Of a DNA stretch of 64,000 bases, positions 55,437-63,413 are shown one piece after another. Position 1 is the stretch's first letter; each line of letters opens with the position of its first letter. The position numbers and the translations under genes are program-made. Source of the stretch: Asticcacaulis sp. AC466 (GTDB lineage Bacteria > Pseudomonadota > Alphaproteobacteria > Caulobacterales > Caulobacteraceae); NCBI RefSeq assembly GCF_000495815.1, contig NZ_AWGE01000001.1, positions 434,001 to 498,000 on the forward strand, in the 5' to 3' direction. The notes beneath the pieces are model-generated. The model did no database searches, was not told the DNA's origin, and saw nothing but the letters and a program-made list of their open reading frames with translations.

Positions 55437-55943
55437 ATGGCTGGTTTAGCTTCCGAAATGTTGGCGGCCCTGCGCTCGCATGAGGACATTTTCCGTTACT
55501 GGAAAAGTTTGCGTAAACGTGGCCGCCTGCCATCCCGGCAGGACTTAGACCCGGCTGCCTTAAAACTCCGATTGCCGACCATCAGCCTTATAGACGTTCT
55601 GGATGGGCACCCGGCCAACAATCCGGGTTGTTTCCGTCAACGACTGGCGGGAACTGAATTGTTCAACGCTTACGGTGAAGAAATTACCGGCAAGATACTC
55701 GACAATATCTACACGCCGCCGGAAGCGCTATACTGGGCCGAACATCTGACCTTAGTTGTCGAAACCGGCAAACCGAATGTCGGGTTACATTCCATGGCCT
55801 GGCGAGGCGCCAAGGGGCTAAGTCTGTTCTGGCTGCGTCTGCCTTTGGCGTCGGATGGCAAGAATGTCGATATGATTCTTGGTCATGATGCTCTGATAGG
55901 CAAGGTTGACCTGTTGCAGAGCGGTATCCGTTCGGCCTCCTGA
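55437..55943 (+). CDS. PAS_5 domain protein
   Basis: This 168-aa protein fits the PAS_5 (formerly DUF) family of small alphaproteobacterial proteins: YWKSLRKRGRLPSRQDLDPAALKLRLPTISLIDVLDG, then FRQRLAGTELFNAYGEEITGKILDNIY and a beta-strand end. Family members are single-domain and of unknown function. The ATG is the first in the frame. It is a single-gene unit, convergent with the ABC transporter genes. Confidence 0.8.
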   Translation: MAGLASEMLAALRSHEDIFRYWKSLRKRGRLPSRQDLDPAALKLRLPTISLIDVLDGHPANNPGCFRQRLAGTELFNAYGEEITGKILDNIYTPPEALYWAEHLTLVVETGKPNVGLHSMAWRGAKGLSLFWLRLPLASDGKNVDMILGHDALIGKVDLLQSGIRSAS

Positions 55944-55978
55944 CCTTACTCGCCTCAAAAGCGCTGGGTGGGTGAAAA

Positions 55979-56692
55979 TTATCGCGGGAAAAGGTCGTAT
56001 ATCTGGGCTTCCATTTCGCCTACATTGCGGCGGCCGTCCGACATCTGTCCTTGATCAAAGACGCGCAGGATTTTTCCCTGATGGATCAATATGCCTTGGT
56101 CGCAGCGCGTCACAAAGGTTTCTACGTCGTGCAAAGCCGTCAAGACGCACCGGGAGGCGTCGGCATAGGCCCGTAGCTCCCGCTTCAGGTCATAGGCAGC
56201 CACGGGGTCAAGCCAATTGAACGGCTCGTCCAGCAAGACGACGTCAGGCGTACCCAGGAAAGCACAATAAAGGCTGACTCTTTGGCGCATCCCAGAGGAC
56301 ATGGAGCCGATAAGCGTGTCGCCAATGCGCGACAAGCCGAGTATGGTATAGATTGTGCTTGGTTCAAACGGGGAGACTTTTCTCAGATCGGCGAGTAATA
56401 AAATCAGCTCTTTTGCTGTCAGAGTTGGTGGCAATGAGTGAATATCTGGCGCGAAGCTAAATGTCTTTGCCCGTTCAGACAGATTGCCTGTGACGTCTTG
56501 GTCGTTATATTTAATTGTGCCTTCAGAGATAGGTAGGCGGGCGCACAAGGCCTTTAACAAGGTTGTCTTTCCGCTGCCATTGATGCCTAGAATGCCGAAC
56601 CAACCGGGATGGATAGCAAAACTTAAATCCTTTAGGATTGGCCGCTTTTTTAGGTCCAATTTCAGGCCTAAGACCTCCAGTCGCGTCGTCAT
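55979..56692 (-). CDS. ABC transporter ATP-binding protein
   Basis: This 237-aa ATPase has Walker A GINGSGKTT, the signature MSSGMRQRVSL and Walker B VVLLDEPFNWLDP. It overlaps the permease gene by 4 bp (stop of one in the start of the other), so the two make one exporter. The protein is shorter than many import ATPases. The start MTTRLEVLGL was chosen over earlier ones that give no homology. Confidence 0.88.
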   Translation of the reverse strand: MTTRLEVLGLKLDLKKRPILKDLSFAIHPGWFGILGINGSGKTTLLKALCARLPISEGTIKYNDQDVTGNLSERAKTFSFAPDIHSLPPTLTAKELILLLADLRKVSPFEPSTIYTILGLSRIGDTLIGSMSSGMRQRVSLYCAFLGTPDVVLLDEPFNWLDPVAAYDLKRELRAYADASRCVLTALHDVETFVTRCDQGILIHQGKILRVFDQGQMSDGRRNVGEMEAQIYDLFPR

Positions 56693-57891
56693 CCCGGTTC
56701 TTTCCATCTGCGTCGATCGAGCTTTAGATAGTTGAAGAATATTGTTCCAATCAACCACGCCAAGGCGAGACTGCTGGAAAGAAACGCGGCCTTTATCAGA
56801 GCGCCGAGAATAAGGTCGCGGATGGCGAAACCCACGGCACCGCCTTCCGATCGTGTCATGCCGTAAGCGTGCAAAAGAGCCAACCATACAAGTAAGGCGG
56901 CGAGAACGACGCCAAACGATAGTATCGCCAAGACTGCGGATAAGCCGGCGACGAACCCGGCCAGAAGACTCATCACCGCCGCCAGGCAGATGCGGAGCGC
57001 CGTCAGAGCCATAAGTATGCGTGATGCCTTCGCCGGCTGAAATGAGAGAAAGCGTAGCAAGCCAAGGTCAGGCCATGTCAGCGCTACGCCGCAGAGCAAC
57101 CCGGCAACGCTGACCCCAATAAGGCTGATACGAATATCATTATTGTTGCTTGCCGACAGGCGTGAGGCGAAGGCGCATAGGGCCCAGAGTAATGGGATGG
57201 CGTATAAAGCGGGTATAGGTCCGATTTTGCGGCGCATTGCCAGCATACCACCAATCCATAAGGATACCGGTATGATCTTTGGACGTGCCGGTCGGACCTT
57301 CGGAAGACGAAATGACAGCTTCCTGCGGGTGCGATCGTTTTGGAAAAGTAAGCAGCTATAACGGATTATGGTGCCAAGTCCTGCCAACACTAATAACGCT
57401 GGGACATGCCGGATATGCGCCATTCCGACCGGGACCGAAATCAGGACAAGACTGCCTATTGTTAGCGTCAGGGCGCGCAATCGGCACCAGTTTTCAAGGT
57501 CTTGACCAAAGCCTATCCAAGGATAAAGCGGTCCTGAAAGCAGGTTCGCGCGCTGGGAGGCGTCCGGTGCGTGGTAGAAAGTGCCATACAGGCCAAATCC
57601 GACGACTATCGCGCAGATAGTCGCCACAATGGGGTGGGCAACCAGCCAGCCATCCAATTGATAGATGCCTACGGACGCAGCTAATATTACAGTTAGAATA
57701 GAAAGGCCGAACCAGAGATCGCTACCTGTCGCCAACGCGATATTGCGCCAAGTCAACAGTTCATAACGCGTTAGTGCGCCTCCCAAGCCCGTACGCCAAC
57801 GTTGAAAAGCTTGCGACAACTGGAAGACTTTCAGAAAGGTATTATGCCTTTTTTCCGATCGAAAGTGAAAAAAGGGTCGAAGCGTCCGCAA
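56689..57891 (-). CDS. Integral membrane permease of an ABC exporter
   Basis: This 400-aa protein has about ten membrane helices and no soluble domain, with a charged loop (RKLSFRLPKVRPARPKII) near the middle. It is encoded directly upstream of, and overlapping, the ABC ATPase. No clear ABC-2 signature was recognised. The TTG start lies at the left end of a poorly supported ribosome binding site and could be later. The coding sequence looks more AT-rich than its neighbours, which may mean it was acquired. The substrate is unknown. Confidence 0.7.
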   Translation of the reverse strand: MRTLRPFFHFRSEKRHNTFLKVFQLSQAFQRWRTGLGGALTRYELLTWRNIALATGSDLWFGLSILTVILAASVGIYQLDGWLVAHPIVATICAIVVGFGLYGTFYHAPDASQRANLLSGPLYPWIGFGQDLENWCRLRALTLTIGSLVLISVPVGMAHIRHVPALLVLAGLGTIIRYSCLLFQNDRTRRKLSFRLPKVRPARPKIIPVSLWIGGMLAMRRKIGPIPALYAIPLLWALCAFASRLSASNNNDIRISLIGVSVAGLLCGVALTWPDLGLLRFLSFQPAKASRILMALTALRICLAAVMSLLAGFVAGLSAVLAILSFGVVLAALLVWLALLHAYGMTRSEGGAVGFAIRDLILGALIKAAFLSSSLALAWLIGTIFFNYLKLDRRRWKEPG

Positions 57892-57994
57892 AGCCCCTTG
57901 CGTTGGCGGGAAAGCACTTCGCGGTGTTGGACAAATGTCATCATACCCACCTCAAAATATCAAGCCTTCCGTTGAGCGCTTTAAGGCGCTTGGC

Positions 57995-59845
57995 TCAGCT
58001 CTTCGGCGGGCGAATAACGAAATCACTGAATTGGTTCAGACTCTCGGGCACCTGCGTGAGGTCTTCCAACGGATTGTGAAGGGGATTAAGCGCGGCGCGC
58101 GCAAAGGCTTCCAGCGACTGCACCACGCCTTGGGGTTCCGTCTGGACTGGGACAGGCATGGGCAATTCCGGCTGTTCGACCGATTGCATCACCGGCAGGC
58201 GTACCGTTACGGTCGTGCCTTCACCCAACTGGCTGGCCAGGGTCATGCTGCCGCCCAGCAGATGCGCCATGGCCTTAACGATAGACAGGCCGAGACCTGT
58301 GCCCATGGCCCGTTGTTCTGCCGGCCCGGATTGTTCATAGGGCTGGCCGATTCGGTTGAGATCGTCCGGCGCGATACCTATGCCGGTATCGGTGATAACG
58401 ATATCGACCAGTTCCTCGGATTGGCTGAGATTTAGCGTAACGGTGCCGCCGTGCGGCGTGAATTTGACAGCGTTGGACAGCAGGTTGAGACAGATCTGCT
58501 TGACGGCGCGCTTGTCCGCCGTCACCGTCATAGCTGTCTGGGGCATGTGACTGACAATGTCGATGGCCTTTTCGTGCGCCTGTCCACGGATCAGCCGCAA
58601 TGCGGCTGACACCGGTTCGCGCATGTCGAACCCTTCGAGCGTCAGTTCGTAGCGTTGGGCTTCGATCTTGGACATGTCGAGCACGTCGTTGATCATGTCC
58701 AGGACATGTTGGCCCGATTCCCAGATCAGTTGCGCGTATTCGGCATATTTCGGCGGCATCTCGCCGAACAACTGCAACCGCATGATGTCGGAGAAACCTA
58801 TGACCGCGTTCAGGGGCGTGCGCAGTTCGTGGCTCATACTGGCCAGGAACTGAGTCTTGCCCTGATTGGCGCTTTCGGCATCGGCGCGCGCGGCCTCCAG
58901 GGCCGTTTCGTGGGCATGGGCGAGGGAGCCGTCGCTCATAACCCCGTAAAGCCGATTGTCGGTGCCTTTGCGCAGGCTGAGGAGGACGTAATGGTCCATG
59001 GCGGCGTGCGGCGTGAAGCCGAAGTCAGCGCGGCCGTCCATCATGGCCTGTTCCAACGCGGCCTTGACCCTCAGGCGGTCAGGCACGTGGGCCGATGCGG
59101 ATAGCCCCAATTGCAGCAGGCTTTTCAGATCCAGTCCGGGGGGGGCTTCGCCATAGGCCGAAACGACGCGGCCATCTTCTTCCAGGCAGACCAGAAGGCT
59201 CGGTTGCTCGGTCAACATGCGTAACAGGCGTGCGCGGGCGTCTTCGGCCGCATCCACCCGTTCTACCCGAACCCGCAGTGCCGGCAGAACGGCCAGGCCG
59301 AAGCCGGCGACCATGGAGATATTGGCGATAATCGACAGCCAGAAGGATTCCTGTTCGTCGGGCAAGCGTATGCCGTGCCAGACGCCGATCAGAATGGCGA
59401 ACAGGGCAACGCCGAAGGAGAGTGTGGCACCCAGAGAAATCAGTACGCGCTGGTTAAGGACGACGGCAGCCAGCAGCGGCAGGGCACACCAGGCCGCCAA
59501 TGGTCCGGATATGCCGCCGGTCAGGCCTACGGCAATCAGGGCGCACAGGCCCCAAACCCACATAAGCAACTGGCGGGTGGCTGCACTGTCGCGGCTCAGC
59601 AGAAGGACGCATGCCGCACCGGGCACGGTGATCGCCACCATGGCGGAGAGCACGAACAGGCTGGCGGACAGAAATATAAGACCCAGCAGACCAGCCAATG
59701 TGAAGCTGGCCCAGCACAGATGCCAGACCATCACGCTTAACCGCAGACTCCTGACGCCCTCTTGGGCGGAAGGGGCTTCGTCCTGGAAGTAGGCTTTAAG
59801 CGGCACGCGGTTTCCCTGATTAGCAAGTCCTTGGATTTTAGACAT
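57995..59845 (-). CDS. DivJ/PleC-type hybrid-free membrane histidine kinase
   Basis: This 616-aa protein has about six membrane helices (about 45-190), a PAS-like region (about 205-310), a HisKA domain with His 339 in FLASMSHELRTPLNAVIGFSDIM and a HATPase domain with DTGIGI, a GLGLSIV box and an N box LLSNAVKF. The order and HisKA sequence (QHVLDMINDVLDMSKIEAQRYEL) recall DivJ and PleC, which phosphorylate or dephosphorylate DivK in Caulobacter. A name cannot be given with certainty. A second kinase is encoded divergently. Confidence 0.85.
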   Translation of the reverse strand: MSKIQGLANQGNRVPLKAYFQDEAPSAQEGVRSLRLSVMVWHLCWASFTLAGLLGLIFLSASLFVLSAMVAITVPGAACVLLLSRDSAATRQLLMWVWGLCALIAVGLTGGISGPLAAWCALPLLAAVVLNQRVLISLGATLSFGVALFAILIGVWHGIRLPDEQESFWLSIIANISMVAGFGLAVLPALRVRVERVDAAEDARARLLRMLTEQPSLLVCLEEDGRVVSAYGEAPPGLDLKSLLQLGLSASAHVPDRLRVKAALEQAMMDGRADFGFTPHAAMDHYVLLSLRKGTDNRLYGVMSDGSLAHAHETALEAARADAESANQGKTQFLASMSHELRTPLNAVIGFSDIMRLQLFGEMPPKYAEYAQLIWESGQHVLDMINDVLDMSKIEAQRYELTLEGFDMREPVSAALRLIRGQAHEKAIDIVSHMPQTAMTVTADKRAVKQICLNLLSNAVKFTPHGGTVTLNLSQSEELVDIVITDTGIGIAPDDLNRIGQPYEQSGPAEQRAMGTGLGLSIVKAMAHLLGGSMTLASQLGEGTTVTVRLPVMQSVEQPELPMPVPVQTEPQGVVQSLEAFARAALNPLHNPLEDLTQVPESLNQFSDFVIRPPKS

Positions 59846-59990
59846 AAACGGCTAAATAGCGAATGTCCTCGCCCTGAGAGCGAAGAATCACAGTCATCAT
59901 GTCACAAAAGCGGCATTTTTTAACTATCACGCCACCTGTAACCGATACTTAACGGCGGCTGTATAGAGTTGGTTAGAAGGTTAGGTGTTC

Positions 59991-60767
59991 ATGTCGTTGC
60001 CGCTCACTCAAACGGACGTAAAACCGGTCAGCGAAACGCCGGCCTGGAACCTGGAGGCCGCGCAACAGACGGCGGATCCGGGCGTGGCCAAGCGTGCCTT
60101 TCTGCGTATGGTCAGCCATGAACTGCGCACGCCGCTCAATTCCATTATCGGCTTTTCGGAAATCCTGCGTCAGGAATTGTATGGCCCGTTGGGGTCGCCG
60201 CAATATGTAGAATACGCCAATATCATCAAGGATAGCGGTTCAAAGCTGCTGGCCCTGTTCAACAATTTCATAGAAATTGTCCGGCTGGAGGGCGGCGGCG
60301 ACTTGAAGCCCGCGCCGGAACCCGTCCTGCATGCCTTGGAAGATGCGGTCGCCAAGGTGCGTCCGCTGGCGACGACGCTTGGTATCCAGATTGAAATCCG
60401 CCTGCTGAACGATGAACTCCAGGCCATGTTCGATCCGCGTGGCCTAGCCTCTTGCCTGGATCAATTGCTGAAAAACGCCATCGATTTCACGGCGGAGTCT
60501 GGCACGATCGAAATCAATGCCCGTCCGGTCAATGACAAGGTCGATATCAGCGTCTTCAATCGTGGCAATGCACCGGATCAGGCGGACGTAGAGCGCCTGA
60601 TGAAGCCGTTTGAGCAAGGCGACAATTCCGTCAATCGCAGCCATGAAGGCGCCGGTCTGGGCTGGGCGATTGTCCGGCTGAATGCGGAAGCCATGGGCGG
60701 CGCCTTCGGTGTCATTTCCCACCGTGGCGAGGCGCTAAAGGCGATTATACGTTTGACCCGGGCCTAG
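59991..60767 (+). CDS. Small soluble histidine kinase-like protein with a degenerate ATP site
   Basis: This 258-aa protein has no membrane or sensor domain: only a HisKA domain with His 43 in FLRMVSHELRTPLNSIIGFSEIL and a HATPase domain. The N box (LLKNAIDF) and G2 box (GAGLGWAIV) are present. The G1 box is NRGNA (about 190-194) where DxGxG is expected, losing the key Asp. It may bind ATP weakly or act as a phosphotransferase. It is encoded divergently from the DivJ/PleC-type kinase. The ATG at 59991 was chosen; a GTG six bases earlier is also possible. Confidence 0.82.
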   Translation: MSLPLTQTDVKPVSETPAWNLEAAQQTADPGVAKRAFLRMVSHELRTPLNSIIGFSEILRQELYGPLGSPQYVEYANIIKDSGSKLLALFNNFIEIVRLEGGGDLKPAPEPVLHALEDAVAKVRPLATTLGIQIEIRLLNDELQAMFDPRGLASCLDQLLKNAIDFTAESGTIEINARPVNDKVDISVFNRGNAPDQADVERLMKPFEQGDNSVNRSHEGAGLGWAIVRLNAEAMGGAFGVISHRGEALKAIIRLTRA

Positions 60768-60839
60768 CCTTGTTTTGAGCCGGGCTTGAACCTGTGGGCC
60801 CAATCGACATATAGAGCGCATCCAACCGAAAGCGCGCCC

Positions 60840-61250
60840 ATGTCCGAATTCCAGTCCCGCCTGACCGACCTGCTCGATGAATTCGAGCTGTTCGACGACT
60901 GGGAAGACCGTTATCGCTACATTATCGATCTGGGCAAGGACCTTACGCCGCTTGCCCCAGAAGAAAAAACTGACCGCAATAAGGTACTGGGTTGCGCGTC
61001 CCAGGTCTGGCTGGTCATTGATCCAGCACCGGAAGGCGTATTGCGTTTCCGCGGCGATTCAGATGCCTTTATCGTCAAGGGCTTGATTGCCGTGCTGGTG
61101 CGACTTCTAGACGGCCTGGCCTATAGCGAGATCCAGAATTTCTCCATTCGCGACACACTGGCAAAGCTCGGTCTTAACGAGGCTCTGTCGTCACAGAGAA
61201 CCAACGGCCTGATGTCGATGGTCGAGCGTCTCAAAAAGGCGACGGCTTAA
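60840..61250 (+). CDS. sufE: SufE-like cysteine desulfuration protein
   Basis: This 136-aa protein has the SufE fold with the sulfur-accepting cysteine in KVLGCASQVWLV and the C-terminal RTNGLMSMVERLKK. It accepts sulfur from SufS for Fe-S cluster assembly. It starts MSEFQSRLTDLLDEFELFDDWEDRYRYIIDLGKDL, as is usual. Its stop overlaps the stop of the convergent gene by four bases. Confidence 0.94.
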   Translation: MSEFQSRLTDLLDEFELFDDWEDRYRYIIDLGKDLTPLAPEEKTDRNKVLGCASQVWLVIDPAPEGVLRFRGDSDAFIVKGLIAVLVRLLDGLAYSEIQNFSIRDTLAKLGLNEALSSQRTNGLMSMVERLKKATA

Positions 61251-62275
61251 CCTGCCGTATTGACGTGAATATTGGTGTAAGCCGATGGCAAGGCGACATA
61301 GGTTAGCCCGGTCACAAAATCGCCGACCTCGAAACGGCCATAGACGGGACCATCATCCGTACTGAATTCGACAACGATGTCTTCGCGCGGGTCCAGTTTG
61401 GCCATGGCAATCCAGGCGCGGCTGGGAAAATCGAATCGGATCGCGTCTTCGGCGGGGCGCGTGCCGGCATATTGGCCGGTGACGGTAAAGCCGGCTAGAT
61501 TTGTTTTCACGCCCGGATGAAGGTCGGCCTGTAGATTGGTCATGCCGCTCGCCATAAAACTCAGGCTGCCGACGTCGGAAAAGCCGCGCGGCATCTGGCG
61601 GGTCAGGTCGTAGGGCGTGCGGTCAATGAGCCCGGTTGGCATCATGTCGGTGTTGCGCACCATGAGCCGGGCGGCGTAGGGGTGCGTTCCGTCCTTGAAA
61701 TGCGCCATCAGGCTAAAACTATTGGTGTGCAGGCTGCCGAATACGCCCAGGGCCATGTCGGCCTTGTCGCTGTTCTGGTACTGGACGAGCCGCCAAACGA
61801 CATCATCGCTATAGGCCCGGTTGGCGGCCCAGTCGGCACGGCCACTGTTCAGGTCAAGGTGCGGGACGGCCATGTAACGGCGAAAGCCGTTTTTCGCCGT
61901 TTCGACTTCGGTGGTCAGTTGCGGTGAATCGCACGCTGTACGGGCCGCCGCGTCGCGCGCCCGCGCTAGCCAGGGCGACAGATAGGACATGCTCAAACCG
62001 GCGCGCAAGGCGTCGTTGCGCGCCTGAAGGTAACCGGCCTTGAGCGCGCGACTGGTGGCCTCATCGAGAAGATGGCAGCGGGCGTCGGCCTGCACCATGA
62101 AATAGCGCTTCACCACCGGCAAGGTGTAGTTATCAGCGGTCTGCGCCACCAGCGGCCCCGCCAGCGCGGTCAGCCATACGGCTGCGCCCAGAGTGGCGCG
62201 ACGAACCAGGGTGGCGCGACGAACCAGGGTGGCGCGACGAAGAAGAGGGGCGGCGGGACGCATTTTGGCGTTCAT
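61247..62275 (-). CDS. Exported protein of unknown function with a repeated signal-peptide start
   Basis: This 342-aa protein has a signal peptide of about 45 residues, the first part being MNAKMRPAAPLLRRATLV with RRATL repeated three times before the hydrophobic core (GAAVWLTALAGPLVAQ). The mature part is rich in beta strands and has no domain I recognise (…FMVQADARCHLLDEATSRALKAGYLQARNDAL…). Two cysteines in the mature part may form a disulfide. It is convergent with sufE and divergent from the DUF1491 gene. Confidence 0.7.
   Translation of the reverse strand: MNAKMRPAAPLLRRATLVRRATLVRRATLGAAVWLTALAGPLVAQTADNYTLPVVKRYFMVQADARCHLLDEATSRALKAGYLQARNDALRAGLSMSYLSPWLARARDAAARTACDSPQLTTEVETAKNGFRRYMAVPHLDLNSGRADWAANRAYSDDVVWRLVQYQNSDKADMALGVFGSLHTNSFSLMAHFKDGTHPYAARLMVRNTDMMPTGLIDRTPYDLTRQMPRGFSDVGSLSFMASGMTNLQADLHPGVKTNLAGFTVTGQYAGTRPAEDAIRFDFPSRAWIAMAKLDPREDIVVEFSTDDGPVYGRFEVGDFVTGLTYVALPSAYTNIHVNTAG
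62193..62241 (-). repeat. 18-bp tandem repeat encoding RRATLV in a signal peptide
   Basis: Two full units GTGGCGCGACGAACCAGG (plus strand) and 13 bases of a third lie end to end. On the minus strand they encode three copies of RRATL(V/G). Confidence 0.92.
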
Positions 62276-62367
62276 AAATCTGCTTTACGGGTGGTCTACA
62301 ACAGCACTTTCAGGCAAGGTTATAGGCCAAAGCGCTTTAAACGGCGTTGCCAAGCAAGGTTAGCCAA

Positions 62368-62694
62368 ATGTTACTTTCGGCGGATATCTGGGTCAGCGCC
62401 TTGTTGAGGCGCGTCGAACAGGCTGGCAGTTTCGCCTATATCGCCCGACGCGGTGACCGTAATTACGGTGCAGTGCTGGTCAAGGTCCTCAATTTGAGGT
62501 CCCGCGATGTTTATGTCCTGCGGGAGGCGCAAAAAGGGGAAACTACCGTATGGATGCGTCCGGTCGAAACCGTGACGGAGGCCGATCTCGATGACTGGAT
62601 CGCGCGCCAGGTCAGGTACGATTCGGACCTGTGGGTGGTGGAAATAGAGGACGCAGAAGGCCGCCACTTCCTGACCGAACCCGTCGAGCTTTAA
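62368..62694 (+). CDS. DUF1491 family protein
   Basis: This 108-aa protein matches DUF1491: MLLSADIWVSALLRRVEQAGSFAYIARRGDRNYGAVLVKVLNLRSRDVYVLREAQ. DUF1491 is an alphaproteobacterial family of unknown function. The first ATG of the frame fits the family start; an upstream TTG does not. It has its own short spacer from the divergent exported-protein gene. Confidence 0.85.
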   Translation: MLLSADIWVSALLRRVEQAGSFAYIARRGDRNYGAVLVKVLNLRSRDVYVLREAQKGETTVWMRPVETVTEADLDDWIARQVRYDSDLWVVEIEDAEGRHFLTEPVEL

Positions 62695-62807
62695 AATACT
62701 CACGCCGAAATCATATGGTGAATCAGAGATTTACCTTATTCTTCAACGGAAAGACAAAACCTTTGGAATAGTGTCCATCGCTTACCACTCTGACTAAAGG
62801 TAGCGTT

Positions 62808-63188
62808 TTGTATTTTCTTTTGAACGACATCATCCTTGATATCGAACCCGCGCGCATGATGCAGCCACTCGATGCTGAACGGTTTTCGGCGCTCAGCATC
62901 GATTACATCGCGCAACTGGGTAAGGAGATGTTTGCCGAAGACTCCCATGCGCATCGCCGCAATCCAGAACGCGCCCGCCGTCTGTGCTACCTCATTCATC
63001 TGAAGATGCCGCGCGTCAATGCCGCTCAGTTCTTCGCCACAATGCCAAACGGCCCTATCGAGAGCATCGATGCGTCTTTCAAGTCGCTCAACGAAATGGC
63101 CATGGCGCTGATGTACCAGCAACAGATGGCCGGCCAATTGGATGCCGCCAAGGTCGATTACGAAGTCTGGCACCGCATGGCGGCTTGA
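62808..63188 (+). CDS. Small conserved-looking hypothetical protein
   Basis: This 126-aa protein starts at a TTG behind AAAGG. It is soluble and helical (MMQPLDAERFSALSIDYIAQLGKEMFAEDSHAHRRNPERARRLCYLIHLKMPRVNAAQFF). No domain was recognised. The composition and good ribosome binding site suggest that it is real. Confidence 0.6.
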   Translation: MYFLLNDIILDIEPARMMQPLDAERFSALSIDYIAQLGKEMFAEDSHAHRRNPERARRLCYLIHLKMPRVNAAQFFATMPNGPIESIDASFKSLNEMAMALMYQQQMAGQLDAAKVDYEVWHRMAA

Positions 63189-63328
63189 TTGCCATTTGCT
63201 CCGCAAAATAGCGATCAAGCTCTTTTCCGGCAGAGGTTCGCGCAAACCTGCGCGACGCGCGGTCGCGCTTGCCAACGGCCAATTGGAAGAATTGGCCTTT
63301 GAGGGTGCTGTTCGGCGGATCTGTCGTT

Positions 63329-63353
63329 GAAATGTTATAATGTTAAATATTTC
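63329..63353. promoter_or_regulatory. Imperfect Zur-like site upstream of the CDF transporter
   Basis: GAAATGTTATA is an exact left Zur half-site, but the right half (TTAAATATTTC after a 3-bp centre) is only partly symmetrical. It lies about 60 bp before the transporter ATG. A plain AT-rich promoter is also possible. Confidence 0.35.
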
Positions 63354-63413
63354 AGCTATTTATTTTTCAAACGGCCTCTAGCCGTATCCTCCAAAAACGC
63401 CTAGGTTCCGGCC

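Noticed and set aside
61928..62275. RR pairs in the signal peptide read as a Tat motif
   Set aside because: The RRATLV repeats do not fit the S/T-R-R-x-F-L-K pattern, and the pairs come from a tandem repeat.
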